Assembly: GCF_020921035.1 (NCBI RefSeq)
Contig: NC_063159.1
Location: forward strand, 3,782,001-3,846,000
Source: Rhodamnia argentea
Lineage: Eukaryota > Streptophyta > Magnoliopsida > Myrtales > Myrtaceae
Length of the DNA: 64,000 nt
Direction of reading: 5' to 3'
In this document: piece after piece, positions 23,941 to 34,219 of the stretch
How the letters are laid out: each line of letters starts with the position of its first letter
How positions within the stretch are numbered: the stretch's first letter is position 1
Position numbers and translations under genes: made by a program
The notes under the pieces: generated by a model
Databases searched by the model: none
What the model saw: only the letters and a program-made list of their open reading frames with translations
What the model was told of the DNA's origin: nothing

Positions 23941-25540
23941 GAGGTATGTGGCCTACGGGGCCGAGCAAAGTGATCAAGCAAGACAGCTTGCAGACGGCAT
24001 TTTAGATTTTGAAGAATCCCCATTTAAGGAGGACGACAAGGTAATTCAAGCTCAAGACCCACCGGAAGAGGTCAATCTCGGAGATGAGGCCCGTCCTCAA
24101 CCTACTTATGTGAGCCAATTACTCGATCAGCGGTACAAGGTTCAAATGGTAAACCCGTTGAGAAAATATAAGGATTGTTTTGCTTGGAATTACCATGAGA
24201 TGCCGGGTCTTTCGAGGAGCATAGTTGAGCATCGATTGCCAATTAAGAGGGGATTTCGACCACACCAACAAAGTGCTAGAAGGTTTGCTCCCGAAGTAAT
24301 CCTTAAAATCAAGGAGGAGATCGAGCGTCTCCTTTCGGCCGAATTCATAAGATCAGCAAGGTACGTCGAATGGTTGTCGAATATTGTGCCTGTCAAGAAG
24401 AAGAATGGAAAACTCCGAGTGTGTGTTGATTTCCGCGACCTTAACGCGGCCACCCCGAAAGACGAGTACCGGATGCCCATGGCCGATGTGTTGATCGATT
24501 TGGCCTCCAATAATGAAATGATGTCCCTCATGGACGGACATTCCAGGTATAATCAGATATTTATAGCAGCAGAGGATGTTCACAAGACAACATTTAGATG
24601 CCCTGGGGCCATTGGTACGTTCGAATGGGTAGTCATGCCTTTCGGATTGAAGAATGCTGGTGCTACGTATCAAAGGGCAATGAATTACATTTTCCACGAT
24701 ATGATTGGGGAATTCTTGGAGGTCTACATCGATGACGTCATCGTCAAGACAGACCGGGAAAGTCATCTGGACCACCTAGAGCAAGCTTTTGAGAGAATGC
24801 GCAAATTTAAGTTAAAAATGAATCCTTTGAAATGCGCCTTCGGGATAAAAGGCGATAATTTCCTTGGTTTTTTGGTTCATCAAAGAGGTATAGAGGTAGA
24901 CATGAATAAAGCTAAGGCTATTTCAGAGTTACCGTCTCTTGATAATAAAAAACAGCTGTAAATGTTAATCGGGAAATTAAATTTATTGCGGCGTTTTATA
25001 GCTAACCTCTCGGGAAAAATCGAAGTTTTCTCCCCGTTGCTCAAATTGAAGAATGAGCGAGAGTTTGTGTGGGAAGAGAAACATCAGGTGGCTTTCGACG
25101 GGTTAAAAGAGTATTTCATCAAGCCACCAGTGTTGACGCCACCAAAGGCGGGATGGCCATTGAAGTTGTATTTATCGGCCGCCGATACAACGATCGGGAG
25201 TATCTTGGCTCAAGAAAACGACGAAGGGAAAGAGCAGGCCGTGTACTACCTAAGTAGGATGCTCAACGATGCCGAGACGAGATACACGTCCATCGAAAAA
25301 CTATATTTATCACTCTACTACGCCTGTACAAAATTACGACATTATATGTTGCCGACTACGGTACATGTAATTTGTAAAACAGACGTGATTAAGTACATGT
25401 TGTCCAGGCCAATCATTAGGGGCCGAATTACAAAATGGGCGTTCACTCTAATAGAAATTGATCTGATTTATGTGCCGCTCAAAGCGGTGAAAGGGCGGGC
25501 AATATCCGATTTCATTACCGAATACCCTTCGGGTTTAAAA
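23941..25540 (+). pseudogene. pol: Pol: reverse transcriptase and first RNase H (one internal stop)
   Basis: The frame is continuous with the protease frame. RT motifs in order are PVKKKNGKLRVCVDFRDLN (about 24385), MPFGLKNAGATYQRAMN (about 24637) and the catalytic YIDD at 24725-24736, followed by the connection GFLVHQRGIEVD. TAA at 24959-24961 interrupts the frame just before GKLNLLRRFIANLSGK. RNase H then follows (LYLSAADTTIGSILAQE, VYYLSRMLNDAETRYTSIEK). The stop separates RT from RNase H, so the copy is defective. RT and RNase H copy the RNA into DNA and remove the template. Confidence 0.9.
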
Positions 25541-26185
25541 GTCGAGGATGATGAAAATTATCCGGGTATTGCGCCTTGGATATTATATTTCGATGGGTCG
25601 GTGACATCCGGTTCAGAAGGTGCAGGTATCATGGTTATATCACCTTTTCAACGTAAAACAAAACTAATATTCAGGCTCGACTTTGAATGCTCAAATAACC
25701 AAGCCGAGTATGAAGCCCCGATCGTGGGATCGAATGTTTTAATTGACATGGGGATCAGGTCAATTAAAGTGAAGGGCGATTCTTAGTTGGTGATCAAACG
25801 GCTAAATGGTGAGTATCAATGTTTGAATGAAAACATTATTAGGCATCACCATCCGGCAAAAGAATTGTTGTCGAAGTTCGTCGAATACGAGCTAATCTAT
25901 GTCAAGAGGAGTGAAAATTCAGAAGCTAATGAATTGGTTCGGATGGCGTCGGGATATCGTATATCAAAAGAACTAGCGGACCACATCATTACTCGGGTAA
26001 GGACCTTACCATCAATAGATGCTCGGGTAATGATGATTGAGCGATCCGAAAGTTCGGGAGAAACCGGTGGCCAACAAGATTGGAGAACCCCTTTGGTAAA
26101 CTACTTGAAAAACCCAGGTTACGGCAGTAGGGACTTCAAAAGAAAAGCCTTAAAATATCTGTCGATCGACAATGAGTTATATTGA
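25541..26185 (+). pseudogene. pol: Pol: second, archaeal-type RNase H (aRNH) and linker
   Basis: After the first RNase H a second RNase H-like domain begins with WILYFDGSVTSGSEGAG (about 25576). It continues with LDFECSNNQAEYEAPIVGSN and ends at VKGDS, where TAG at 25784-25786 interrupts it. The next 132 codons (25787-26185) continue in the same frame (KRLNGEYQCLNENI, LSKFVEYELIYVKR). A dual RNase H arrangement is the mark of the Tat lineage of plant Ty3/gypsy elements. Stops at 26183 and 26198 follow. Confidence 0.85.
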
Positions 26186-27355
26186 AAGACCATCGACTGA
26201 TCGCTTCTCAAATGCTTGGGGCAAGAGGAAGCAATGCTAATCATGACGGAAGTCCATGAAGGGATCCGTGGTGCGCATCAGGCTGGATTGAAAACAAAGT
26301 GGTTGTTAAGGCGACATGGGTATTTTTGGCCAACAATCACCCAAGACTGCATCGATTACGCGAAGGGGTGTCAATCGTGCCAAAGGCATGGACCAATCCA
26401 GCAAGTACCGGCCGCACCGATGAACCCAATTATCAAGCCGTGGCCTTTTCGGGGTTGGGCAATGGACATAATAGGGAAAATTTATCCTCCCTCATCGAAG
26501 AAGCACAGTTTCATTTTAGTGGCCACAGATTACTTCACAAAATGGGTTGAAGCGGCGTCATACAAAAGCGTGACACAAAAAACGGTTAGGGAGTTCATCG
26601 AAGAGCGAATTATTCATCAATTTGGAATTCCAGAGACTATCACCGCTGACCAAGGGACGGTCTTCACGAGCCAAGAAATACGAGATTTTGCTAAGTCGAG
26701 GGGTATCAAGATGATTCATTCGACGCCCTATTACGCTCAAGCTAATGGCCAAGCAGAAGCTTCCAACAAAATAATCATCGGATTAATTAAAAAGCATTTG
26801 GAGGACAACCCAAGGGAATGAGACTCATTGTTGTCGACGGTGTTATGGGCTTATCGAACTTCCAAAAGATCAAGCACTGGAGTCACTCCTTACATGCTAA
26901 CACATGGACAAGAGGCCGTGTTACCCCCGGAGATTACGGTGCAATCATTAAGAGTAAAACTCCAGGATGGTATGGCTAAAGAGCAAGACGATGAAATGAT
27001 GTACGCCAATATTGATGAATTGAGAGAGAACCGAGCCACGTCACTGGAAAAATTGATGGCTCAGAAGCGAAGGGTTGCCAAGGCTTACAACAAACACGTG
27101 AAAGCTAAGCGTTTCGACGTAGGAGACTTGGTATGGAAGACTATTTTGCCTATGAACCTCGACAGCGAAAAGTTTGGCAAATGGTCGTCGAAGTGGGAAG
27201 GACCATACTTGGTAATAGACGCCCTCCCGGGGAATGCATATATAGTAATAGAGATCGATGGAAGAGAACTACAACGCTCGATCAACGGGAAGTATTTGAA
27301 AAAATTCTATCCATCGATGTGGGAAATGCAAGGAGAATCAGAAAGCGAAGAGTAA
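26186..27355 (+). pseudogene. pol: Pol: integrase (one internal stop)
   Basis: The HHCC zinc finger is visible (VHEGIRGAHQ, then CQSCQRHG). The catalytic core has D at 26528-26530 (ATDYFTKW), D at 26648-26650 (TADQGTVF) and E at 26756-26758 (GQAEASNK). Thirty-five residues separate the second D and the E, as in DD35E integrases. TGA at 26819-26821 interrupts the frame after NPRE. The C-terminal part (26828-27355) has the GPY-type module FGKWSSKWEGPYLV and ends at the TAA at 27353. There is no chromodomain, in keeping with Tat elements. Confidence 0.9.
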
Positions 27356-27485
27356 GAAAGATCAATTCCATTCATTCAGTAAAAACTTTTTACAATCTTC
27401 CTCCCTTTCCCTCTCTTTCTCTCTTTCTTTTTCCTTCTTTCCCTTTCTCTCTCTCCTCCTCTTGCTCGCTCGCCCCAACAGGCCC
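27356..27485. other. Pyrimidine-rich spacer between pol and the antisense genes
   Basis: A (CT)-rich tract (about 27400-27465) separates the 3' end of pol from the 3' end of the convergent minus-strand gene at 27486. It is the point where sense and antisense transcription units would meet. Confidence 0.6.
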
Positions 27486-28232
27486 TTACCGGAAGTGCTC
27501 CCTAAAACGGACCACGAAGCCTCGCAGTAGGCACTCCAACTTGGCATTCTCTTCTCTCGCGCGGTGATGAGCTTCAGCCAACTCTTCCAAGACCACCTCC
27601 AGCTTGTCCTTCTCACTCTCCAGCCGCTGAAGGTGCTCATTCCGACTCTGCAGAAGACCATTGGTAGAGTCCAACATGGCCTTCAGACCCTCCAAAGGGA
27701 GCCCAATGGAAGCCAAGGAACGGGTCTCGCAGGCTTCAGCCAATTCATGTTCCCGCTGCTCGGATTCCTTGAGAGGCCTTCGCAGTGTCGGCGGGCCGAT
27801 GGTCAGGCGGTCGGAAACAATGTTCCGAAGTTGAAGGACGCTAGCGTGAGAGGCATGGAGGGCTTCTTGGACGTTGCAGAGTTCCTTGTGCACCACCTCG
27901 CCGTTCTCAATCTCCTCGATCTTACACCAAACTTCATGTTCGGTGAGATCGTGCTGAGACATGGTCGCTAGATTCTCGCGAAACTTCTCCAGCCCGTAGC
28001 CGAAGAGTGTAACAAATTCTTCGTAGTCCGACTGGAACGGGTGGTCAGAGGGAAGATTTTGGGGCGCAGAGCGGCCGAAGCAGGCATGCAGCTTCTCGAG
28101 AGCCCGTGGTTTCACCACCAGCATGGTATAGGTGTAACTCGGAAGGGAGATAATCTCCCTCCGTATAGCCGAGAACTCACGGCTGAAGTATGTAGGAGGA
28201 GATGAAGTCGTAGAAGAAGATGCACGCTCCAT
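27486..28232 (-). CDS. Antisense gene C: intact coiled-coil protein, 248 aa
   Basis: This is an uninterrupted minus-strand ORF of 248 codons inside a retrotransposon whose gag, pol and other antisense genes are all broken. I do not recognise a named family. Residues 1-110 are mixed (SREFSAIRREIISLPSYTYT, RALEKLHACFGRSAPQ, YEEFVTLFGYGLEKFRENLA). From about residue 110 the sequence is charged and heptad-like (EEIENGEVVHKELCNVQEAL; later RNEHLQRLESEKDKLEVVLE and REENAKLECLL), predicting a long coiled coil. There is no signal peptide or membrane segment. A perfect TATAAATA box lies 77 bp upstream of the ATG. Its coiled-coil end recalls that of gene A, but I cannot show homology by eye. Function unknown. 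Confidence 0.65.
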   Translation of the reverse strand: MERASSSTTSSPPTYFSREFSAIRREIISLPSYTYTMLVVKPRALEKLHACFGRSAPQNLPSDHPFQSDYEEFVTLFGYGLEKFRENLATMSQHDLTEHEVWCKIEEIENGEVVHKELCNVQEALHASHASVLQLRNIVSDRLTIGPPTLRRPLKESEQREHELAEACETRSLASIGLPLEGLKAMLDSTNGLLQSRNEHLQRLESEKDKLEVVLEELAEAHHRAREENAKLECLLRGFVVRFREHFR

Positions 28233-28308
28233 TAGGGCTTTGAGAAGTTTTCTCTAAGAATCAAAGGCGTAAGGGTTTGGATGAAGACGCACTCCAGGCA
28301 AGTGATCC

Positions 28309-28316
28309 TATTTATA
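28309..28316 (-). promoter_or_regulatory. TATA box of antisense gene C
   Basis: On the minus strand the sequence reads TCTATAAATAGG. The octamer is the same as in the LTR and in front of gene B. A start site about 30 bp downstream would leave a leader of about 45 nt before the ATG at 28232. Confidence 0.6.
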
Positions 28317-28693
28317 GATAAAGGCCAAGGAACGGTTCATCCCACGATGCCGAGTATCCGCCCACGACCTTCCGACGATCGAGGCGGTAAAAGTTAGTGG
28401 ACGGTTATCGAGGCGAGAAGGTATATCGCGATTGGTGAAACACGTAAGTAACCATAATGACGCGAGTGGCGGGTTTCCCGCCGGCTATTAACCACGACGA
28501 ACCGTCATGACGATTTGAATTCGGAAGGAGAATCGGAAACGACGTCTTTCATTAAATGCCGCATGGAAAAAGGATGATCCTGAGAAGATCATGTCATGAT
28601 GAACTTTGAAAAATTGACACTAAGACCGGGAGTTCAATGATAGAATAAGACGATAAGGACAGGTAGCATTAATGTGGAACTAGCAACAACGGA

Positions 28694-30957
28694 CTACAAT
28701 ACGTCTTGTTCAAGATTCAAGACAAAACTATGAAGTTGCATTTCATCATTGCAGTTGGTGTCAACAATTGCCTCCTTTCGATGACCGGCCCGCATCATAT
28801 CAAGGTGCAATGATTCGCAAATTGCCTCTTGCTGTTTGACTACCTTCAATTGTGCAGATAGTACTTGCAAGGTGGTACGGCCGTCACTTTCCAGGGTATC
28901 AAGAACACTACGGCGATAAGCCGACTCATTATCAGCAAGAAGGGAATCTGTTTCCAACTTGTCGATAATCGCTAGTTCACGCCGCCTTGTCCTGAAGGAT
29001 CTTAAAGTCGAGCCAAATGTGAGGAAGAGTTCATTAATGGTAAATCCAAGGGCACGACATTGGACCGGATAGGGCAAATGGGCTAGAAAAGCAAGGAGAG
29101 CTTTGATCTCGTCCTCACCGTACGCTTGGTTACATATGTAGGCATATCCTCCTCCTAGTAAGTCATGCAAGCGTGACCACTTGCCGCGAAGGTATGAATA
29201 GTCACAGCGAAGAGTATTCGATGGGCCAACCGAGGCACTCACCATGTTCATATGAACAACCCACGATTGGTTGGGTAAGTCATCCGTGCGGCCGTTAGAA
29301 GCTAGTGAATCATCCGGGAAGAAAGTCGGATCAACAATTACATCAAGCAAGAATCCAGAGAAGTACCCACTTCCATTATCAGATTGTTTATATCAACAAA
29401 GGGTTTACCTTCATCGACTGGTTGCTCAAGTATAATGCTCGATATAACGAAAGGAGCGGGTCTTCTTAGAGGATGCAGCAAGCCCAATGAGTGTCGACGG
29501 ACTTTCGAGAGAACGTCCATCAGACCGGTTGAGAACAAAGAGGAGCGGTAGGAGAGCCACCACTTGTCGAAAAATGAGGTGCTACATGGATGGTCAGAGA
29601 AGCCGACAAATACAAAGCGCCCGAGAACGGCATGAACAACTTCGATATGGCCCATCATGTCGCTTACCTCTTTCTTGCGACCGGAGAAAGGGAAATTCAT
29701 GGAATACACCACCGGCATTGGAATCCCCTGAGTAAGCCCGAATTGGCGAGCACAATAATGAGGATTGTAAATCTCGAATCCCGATGAGAATTTGCCGCCA
29801 CCGGACAAATTCATGGCTAAGTCAGCTGGGGCAAACACACTCATCCGGAAAAGACGAGAATCGGGATCTGCACTGGAGGAGCTATAGATATCATTATCAA
29901 CGGGCAGCCTGGAGAAATCAAAGCTGGTGAGAGACAACAGTTCAATAAGAAAGTCGTCGAAAGCGGTAAGATTGTCGGGGGCACAGTGAAGGGTCCGATT
30001 GAACGCCATGGGTATATCATCCCTTTTCGATGATTCGGTTGTCGAAGTGAGTGCTTGATCAAAAAACATATGAGGAAAGTACACTCGGAGCCAATGGTGC
30101 AGAATCCATAAAGGACCCGAAAAGGGAGCATGATGATTGTCCATCAGCGAAGATTGAGCATCCGACAATCCTCGATATAATGCAGCCAGGAACATCCGGC
30201 CTAGGCCAATATTAACACCACATGCCAGTTCATAGGTCATATCAAGAAATTCTGAGGAAATTCGACATGTGGGGAGACAAAAAACATATTTGCAAAGCTA
30301 ACATAGAATGAAGGCTGTATGTTCCTCGAGAAGAATGGGTCCCGAAGGTTTAGCATGGCGATCCATGAATTCGCCGTATGACAGGTCAAGGCAGCAGGAC
30401 GTATCAAGGAAAAATTGGTCGTCCGGAGGACGAGGGTCACCGTCGATAAATGGAGAAAGACCGGTCAAAAATCAAATATCAAGAAGGGTAGGAGTCACTG
30501 GACCAATAGGCAAAAAGAAACAGTTCGATGACGGTGACCAAAAGCAACACAAACTACCAACGAGGCTATACTCCGAGGGGTCAATAGATGTACCGCAAAA
30601 GGACAATAGGACATCTATCCCGGCTTGTGCCCGGATGGTAGCTGCTTCTCCTTTTAGTCTTTTGTACCAGTTGTAAAACTAATGGTCGAAGGTTGGGTAT
30701 GAAGAAAATCTATAGTTACTCGACGACCAAGCAGAGGTACAAATAACGGATTGCTCAAAGGGTAAGACTTCTTCAGAGCAATGAGGAAAGCAAGTAATCA
30801 GTGAAGAAGGGGGTGGCAAACTTGTGAGATGCGGACCCAAAATTATGTGACCATTGTTGGGTTGGTGATCCATGAAGGATAAGGAAAGTTCCCTTTTGGC
30901 ATCGTTGTGAGAAAAAGCGTCGAAGCGCGACAGGCGTGGAGCTGCGCGAGTACTCAT
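28694..30957 (-). pseudogene. Antisense gene B: plant mobile domain (PMD) protein, broken
   Basis: One minus-strand frame runs from the ATG at 30957 to 29338, with three in-frame stops (complement of 30679-30681, 30472-30474 and 30298-30300). A one-base shift near 29340-29370 then carries it to 28694, about 754 codons in all. The PMD signature is FFLPIGPVTPTLLD followed by FLTGLSPF. Further on are LSYGEFMDRH, SGPLWILHHWLRVYFP and NPHYCARQFGLTQGIPMP. The C-terminal part (28694-29350) is charged and probably helical. It is a clear paralogue of gene A. PMD proteins of plants (MAIN/MAIL type and transposon-borne relatives) are linked to silencing and gene expression, but the role of transposon-borne copies is unknown. 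An exact TATAAATA lies 51 bp upstream of the ATG. Confidence 0.75.
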
Positions 30958-31007
30958 GTGAACTTGATAGCAAAGTTCGTATGAAATTGGCGTTTGGAGG
31001 CAATCAT

Positions 31008-31015
31008 TATTTATA
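31008..31015 (-). promoter_or_regulatory. TATA box of antisense gene B
   Basis: The minus strand reads CCTTATAAATAATG. TATAAATA is 51 bp upstream of the gene B ATG (30957), giving a leader of about 20 nt. Confidence 0.6.
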
Positions 31016-31128
31016 AGGGATTTTGAAGTAACCGACTCGGGATTGAGATGGCAGTTACTCGGACGTGGGCAATTACATGGATCGTGGCGTAATGCAATAC
31101 GGAAAATAAGGAGAAAGAAAGGGAGATT

Positions 31129-33953
31129 TTATTGACGAAAATCGGGATCTGGAGCCGTCTTGATCTCCTCAAGCGGTTCACAGAGTAAACGTTCAAACTT
31201 CTTATTTTTATCTATGTACATATTCCTAGTATGACGTCGGTCTACTTCTGCCCGCATAACCCGAGCGCAATCGGCTCGTTTCCTCTCTTCTAAGGAAGTC
31301 GCGAACGTTTTCGGTTGATCTTCTATAGAGGATCGACGAGAAAGTATTGTCGATCGCCGACTTCGAGTCTCCTCTAGTTCTCTCTCTATCGCCGGTCTTT
31401 GTTGCTCCAGGGTAGCCTCCTTCTTATCTAAAGCAGCAAGCTCGTCGACAGAGGATTGAAGGGACTGTTCTCCTTGAGTTACAAGTTGCCTCGCCTCTTG
31501 AGTCTCGGAGCTAGGAGAAAAGAGCTGATCGGGAAAATTCGACTGAGCAAGCACCTTGTCCCGACAACGTCGAAAATGCATAAAGGGAGTAGGAAAGTGC
31601 TCCAAGAATGTTTTCAAATTGCAGACTAAGCCTTCAGGAAGCTTCGCGCTGATTTCCTCTTTGACCGACCACTCCATCACGGATTGGATGTTTCAAATAT
31701 TCGATGGGTTGTCAACAAAAGAGGCTACCCCTGAATGAACAAGGTCGAGGGAGCAAGATAGCATGATTCCCAGCTTGCTGAAAATCTCTGAGTCAGGTGA
31801 GCTGCTTGATTCAGGCATACTCGGGTGATCTGAAGAGCGAGAAGATCCAGCGGGATGAGCTTGAACGTCTTCGATGGGCGACGGAAGAAGAGAAGCAGCG
31901 GGAAGATCCCGGATAATATCCGCAGATGAAGGGTCTTCAGGTGTTGAGGGACCTTCAGCTATTAAAGGAGCTTCGACCATCGGGGTCGGGACAATGGCAA
32001 GGGTCATCGAAGAAGGTTCCCCTTGAGGCTCTATAGGCGAAGGAGCCGCGGGTTCGGACGGATCCTTAGCAATGGTAATATTGCTAGACCCCCCAATGAG
32101 TGGATCAAGATCTACCAAAGAATCTTCAGGACAAACGGTTGGAGACGCTTCGACAAGTCGAGGGACTATCGGAGATTCCACCGGAGATTTGCTCTTCTTC
32201 GCTATCATCTTTCGCCGTTTAAGAGAAGTGAGCGTCTCCTCATCGGCTCCGTCGTCAGAATCGTCACCTAACAACGAACATAAAGCAAAAATCACCTCGG
32301 GCCAGTAACACTGCGAAGACCGGGAAGAAAGAGACCCACCCGAAACGGTCGTCGGACGTTTGCGACCACCAATCGAGAGGGCTCTGGTGGCACCCTTTTT
32401 CCTAGTTTTCTTCAAAGCGGGACCAAAGGGCTGTATCCGGCTACTCTAGAGGATGGATGAGATGGCATCTTCGAAAGGGCTTTCGAAGGCAAAGGACGTC
32501 CACCAGGTCGTAAACTCGGAAGTCACGCCAGGGCTAGAACGAAGTATTGTTGGGATAACCCCCGAAAACCACCGGTACATCATGGTGGTAATCTCGGCAC
32601 AGCGGGTGAACGGTTCGTCAATCTTGATATTATACATCTTCTTGTCCATCGATGGGAAATCCATGAGATAAGGGATAGGCATAGGCACCGCCTGTCGAAG
32701 ACCGAATTGCCTAGCGCAGTAATGAGGAGAATATGATTCGAAGCCTGGATAGAACCTACCCTTAAGACATAGCCGGATTGGAAGGTCTCTAGGGAATAGG
32801 ACAAAGGTCCAAAAATCACGGTGGTTGAACCGTTTCAAGGTTCGAGAGTTGAAACAAGAATTGAACTCGTCTGAGCGGTAAGGAAAGAAATCTATTCGAT
32901 CAGCCTCGTGAGACAGAAGTCGTCGAAGGAAGAACCGAAAAGGCTGAACATCACCGGGGACCTTTGAGGGGACAGCTTGGAGTAGTCGTATACCAAGCTT
33001 CAAAGGAACCATGTTGGGATTGAAGGAAGGGACGCTCTCAAACATGAAAGGGAAGTAGAATGCAATCCAAGATTGAAGAATCCAGAGCGGCCCCGACAAG
33101 ACACCATCCTCTTCCGAATTCGACATTAGCCGAGCGGCATAAGAAACACTCCTGTACGAGACGCAAGAGCAAGAGGGCCAAGGGCAACAAGATTCCCTTT
33201 TGCTAGAAGTAGGGCGAGATCGTAATAGTCCTTGGACACTTTGAGTGTTGGGCTAAAGAATAGATATTTCGATGACCGAGTTAAAAGAAGGAAGGTCATT
33301 CGTTCCTCGAGGGAAACATCCCCCGGACGTTTTACTATGGGCATCGATAAACTTCCCATAAGCAAGAGAATCGTCAGAAATGGGGCAATCCTTAGTTTTT
33401 CCTAGATTCTTGACCGAGGCCCCATAAGGAGAGAGACCAGCTATGACGAAAGTATCTAGAAGGGTTACAGACATGGGACCCCACGGGAAGAAAAAGCAAT
33501 TAGTGGAGGAGGACCAAAAGCTTGTAACGGACCCCCAGCGAGACCTCTATTCAAATCATGGGACAACATGCCGACCTCAAGTGCTGTCCCGATTTGCGCT
33601 GTTTCCCGGAGGCCAACTGTTGGAATATCCTCTTGAAGCCTTTGGAACCAAGTATAAGCCCTGTCATCAAATGACGGAAAACTCCTAAATCGCCGAGCCG
33701 GCATGGACCAAATGTCCTTTAGCGAAGAAGCTTGAATGGGAAGCTGCTCGTCGGCCCGCATTGGAAAGCAAGACCGAAGAGATGATGGAATGTGGTGGTG
33801 ATCATGGAGACTAGGCCCGAGAATGAGACCGGCGTGCTCTCGTCGAGAGTTCAACAACTTGAGGAAACGGTGATCGGCGTTATCACTATTGATGATCCCA
33901 TCGAAGCGGGCGATGAGTTGGTGAGAAAGGAACTCGGGAGTTTCGGTCGCCAT
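31129..33953 (-). pseudogene. Antisense gene A: PMD protein with coiled-coil C-terminus, broken
   Basis: About 940 codons run from the ATG at 33953 (MATETPEFLSHQLIARFDG) to 31129. The PMD core is FFFPWGPMSVTLLDTFVIAG and LSPYGAS. It continues through SGPLWILQSWIAFYFPFMF and SYSPHYCARQFGLRQAVPMP, with the same order and spacing as gene B. After the PMD there is a Ser/Pro-rich linker (31693-32415, starting KKTRKKGATRAL). A predicted coiled coil follows (LAALDKKEATLEQQRPAIER, then ELEETRSRRS). Damage visible: frameshifts near 33490, 33310 and 33180, TAG at 32446-32448 and TGA at 31693-31695. A telomere-box-like AAACCCTAAACC lies in the 5' leader. No intron is visible. It is inactive as it stands. 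Confidence 0.75.
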
Positions 33954-34030
33954 GAAAGCTTGGAATGCTCAGAGAAAGGGGTTTAGGGTTTAAGGGAAAA
34001 CCGCTGATGAAGAAAGACGACAATTGGGAG

Positions 34031-34040
34031 CTTTTTTAAG
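34031..34040 (-). promoter_or_regulatory. Weak TATA-like site upstream of antisense gene A
   Basis: The minus strand reads CTTAAAAAAG about 80 bp before the ATG at 33953. It is much poorer than the exact TATAAATA boxes of genes B and C. I list it because it is at the expected distance. Confidence 0.25.
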
Positions 34041-34208
34041 ATCCTTAAAAAGCAAGATGAAAAAGGCCGGTGCACGGTACGAAGTCGAAAAGGTTGCGCT
34101 TTGGGAAAAGAGATCAAAGGGAAAGCGTAATCATCATTTGTATAGCTGGAGATCACCAAACCAGAGGAAGATATTTTAAAAGAGGTAAATCTTCGATTTA
34201 CATCTTTT

Positions 34209-34219
34209 AAGGGGGCATA
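34209..34219 (+). promoter_or_regulatory. Polypurine tract
   Basis: AAGGGGGCATA directly abuts the 3' LTR, which starts TGTTGACAC at 34220. It is the expected plus-strand primer, and its form (purines followed by a short CATA) is common in Tat-type elements. Confidence 0.8.

Noticed and set aside
27133..27971. Plus-strand ORFs after the integrase (27133-27567 and 27564-27971)
   Set aside because: They overlap the integrase end in another frame and the intact antisense gene C. Their sequence is the translated pyrimidine tract and the shadow of C.
29487..32308. Plus-strand ORFs of 60-122 codons within the antisense PMD region
   Set aside because: They are complementary shadows of genes A and B and carry no retroviral or other motif. 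An env-like gene was looked for here and not found.
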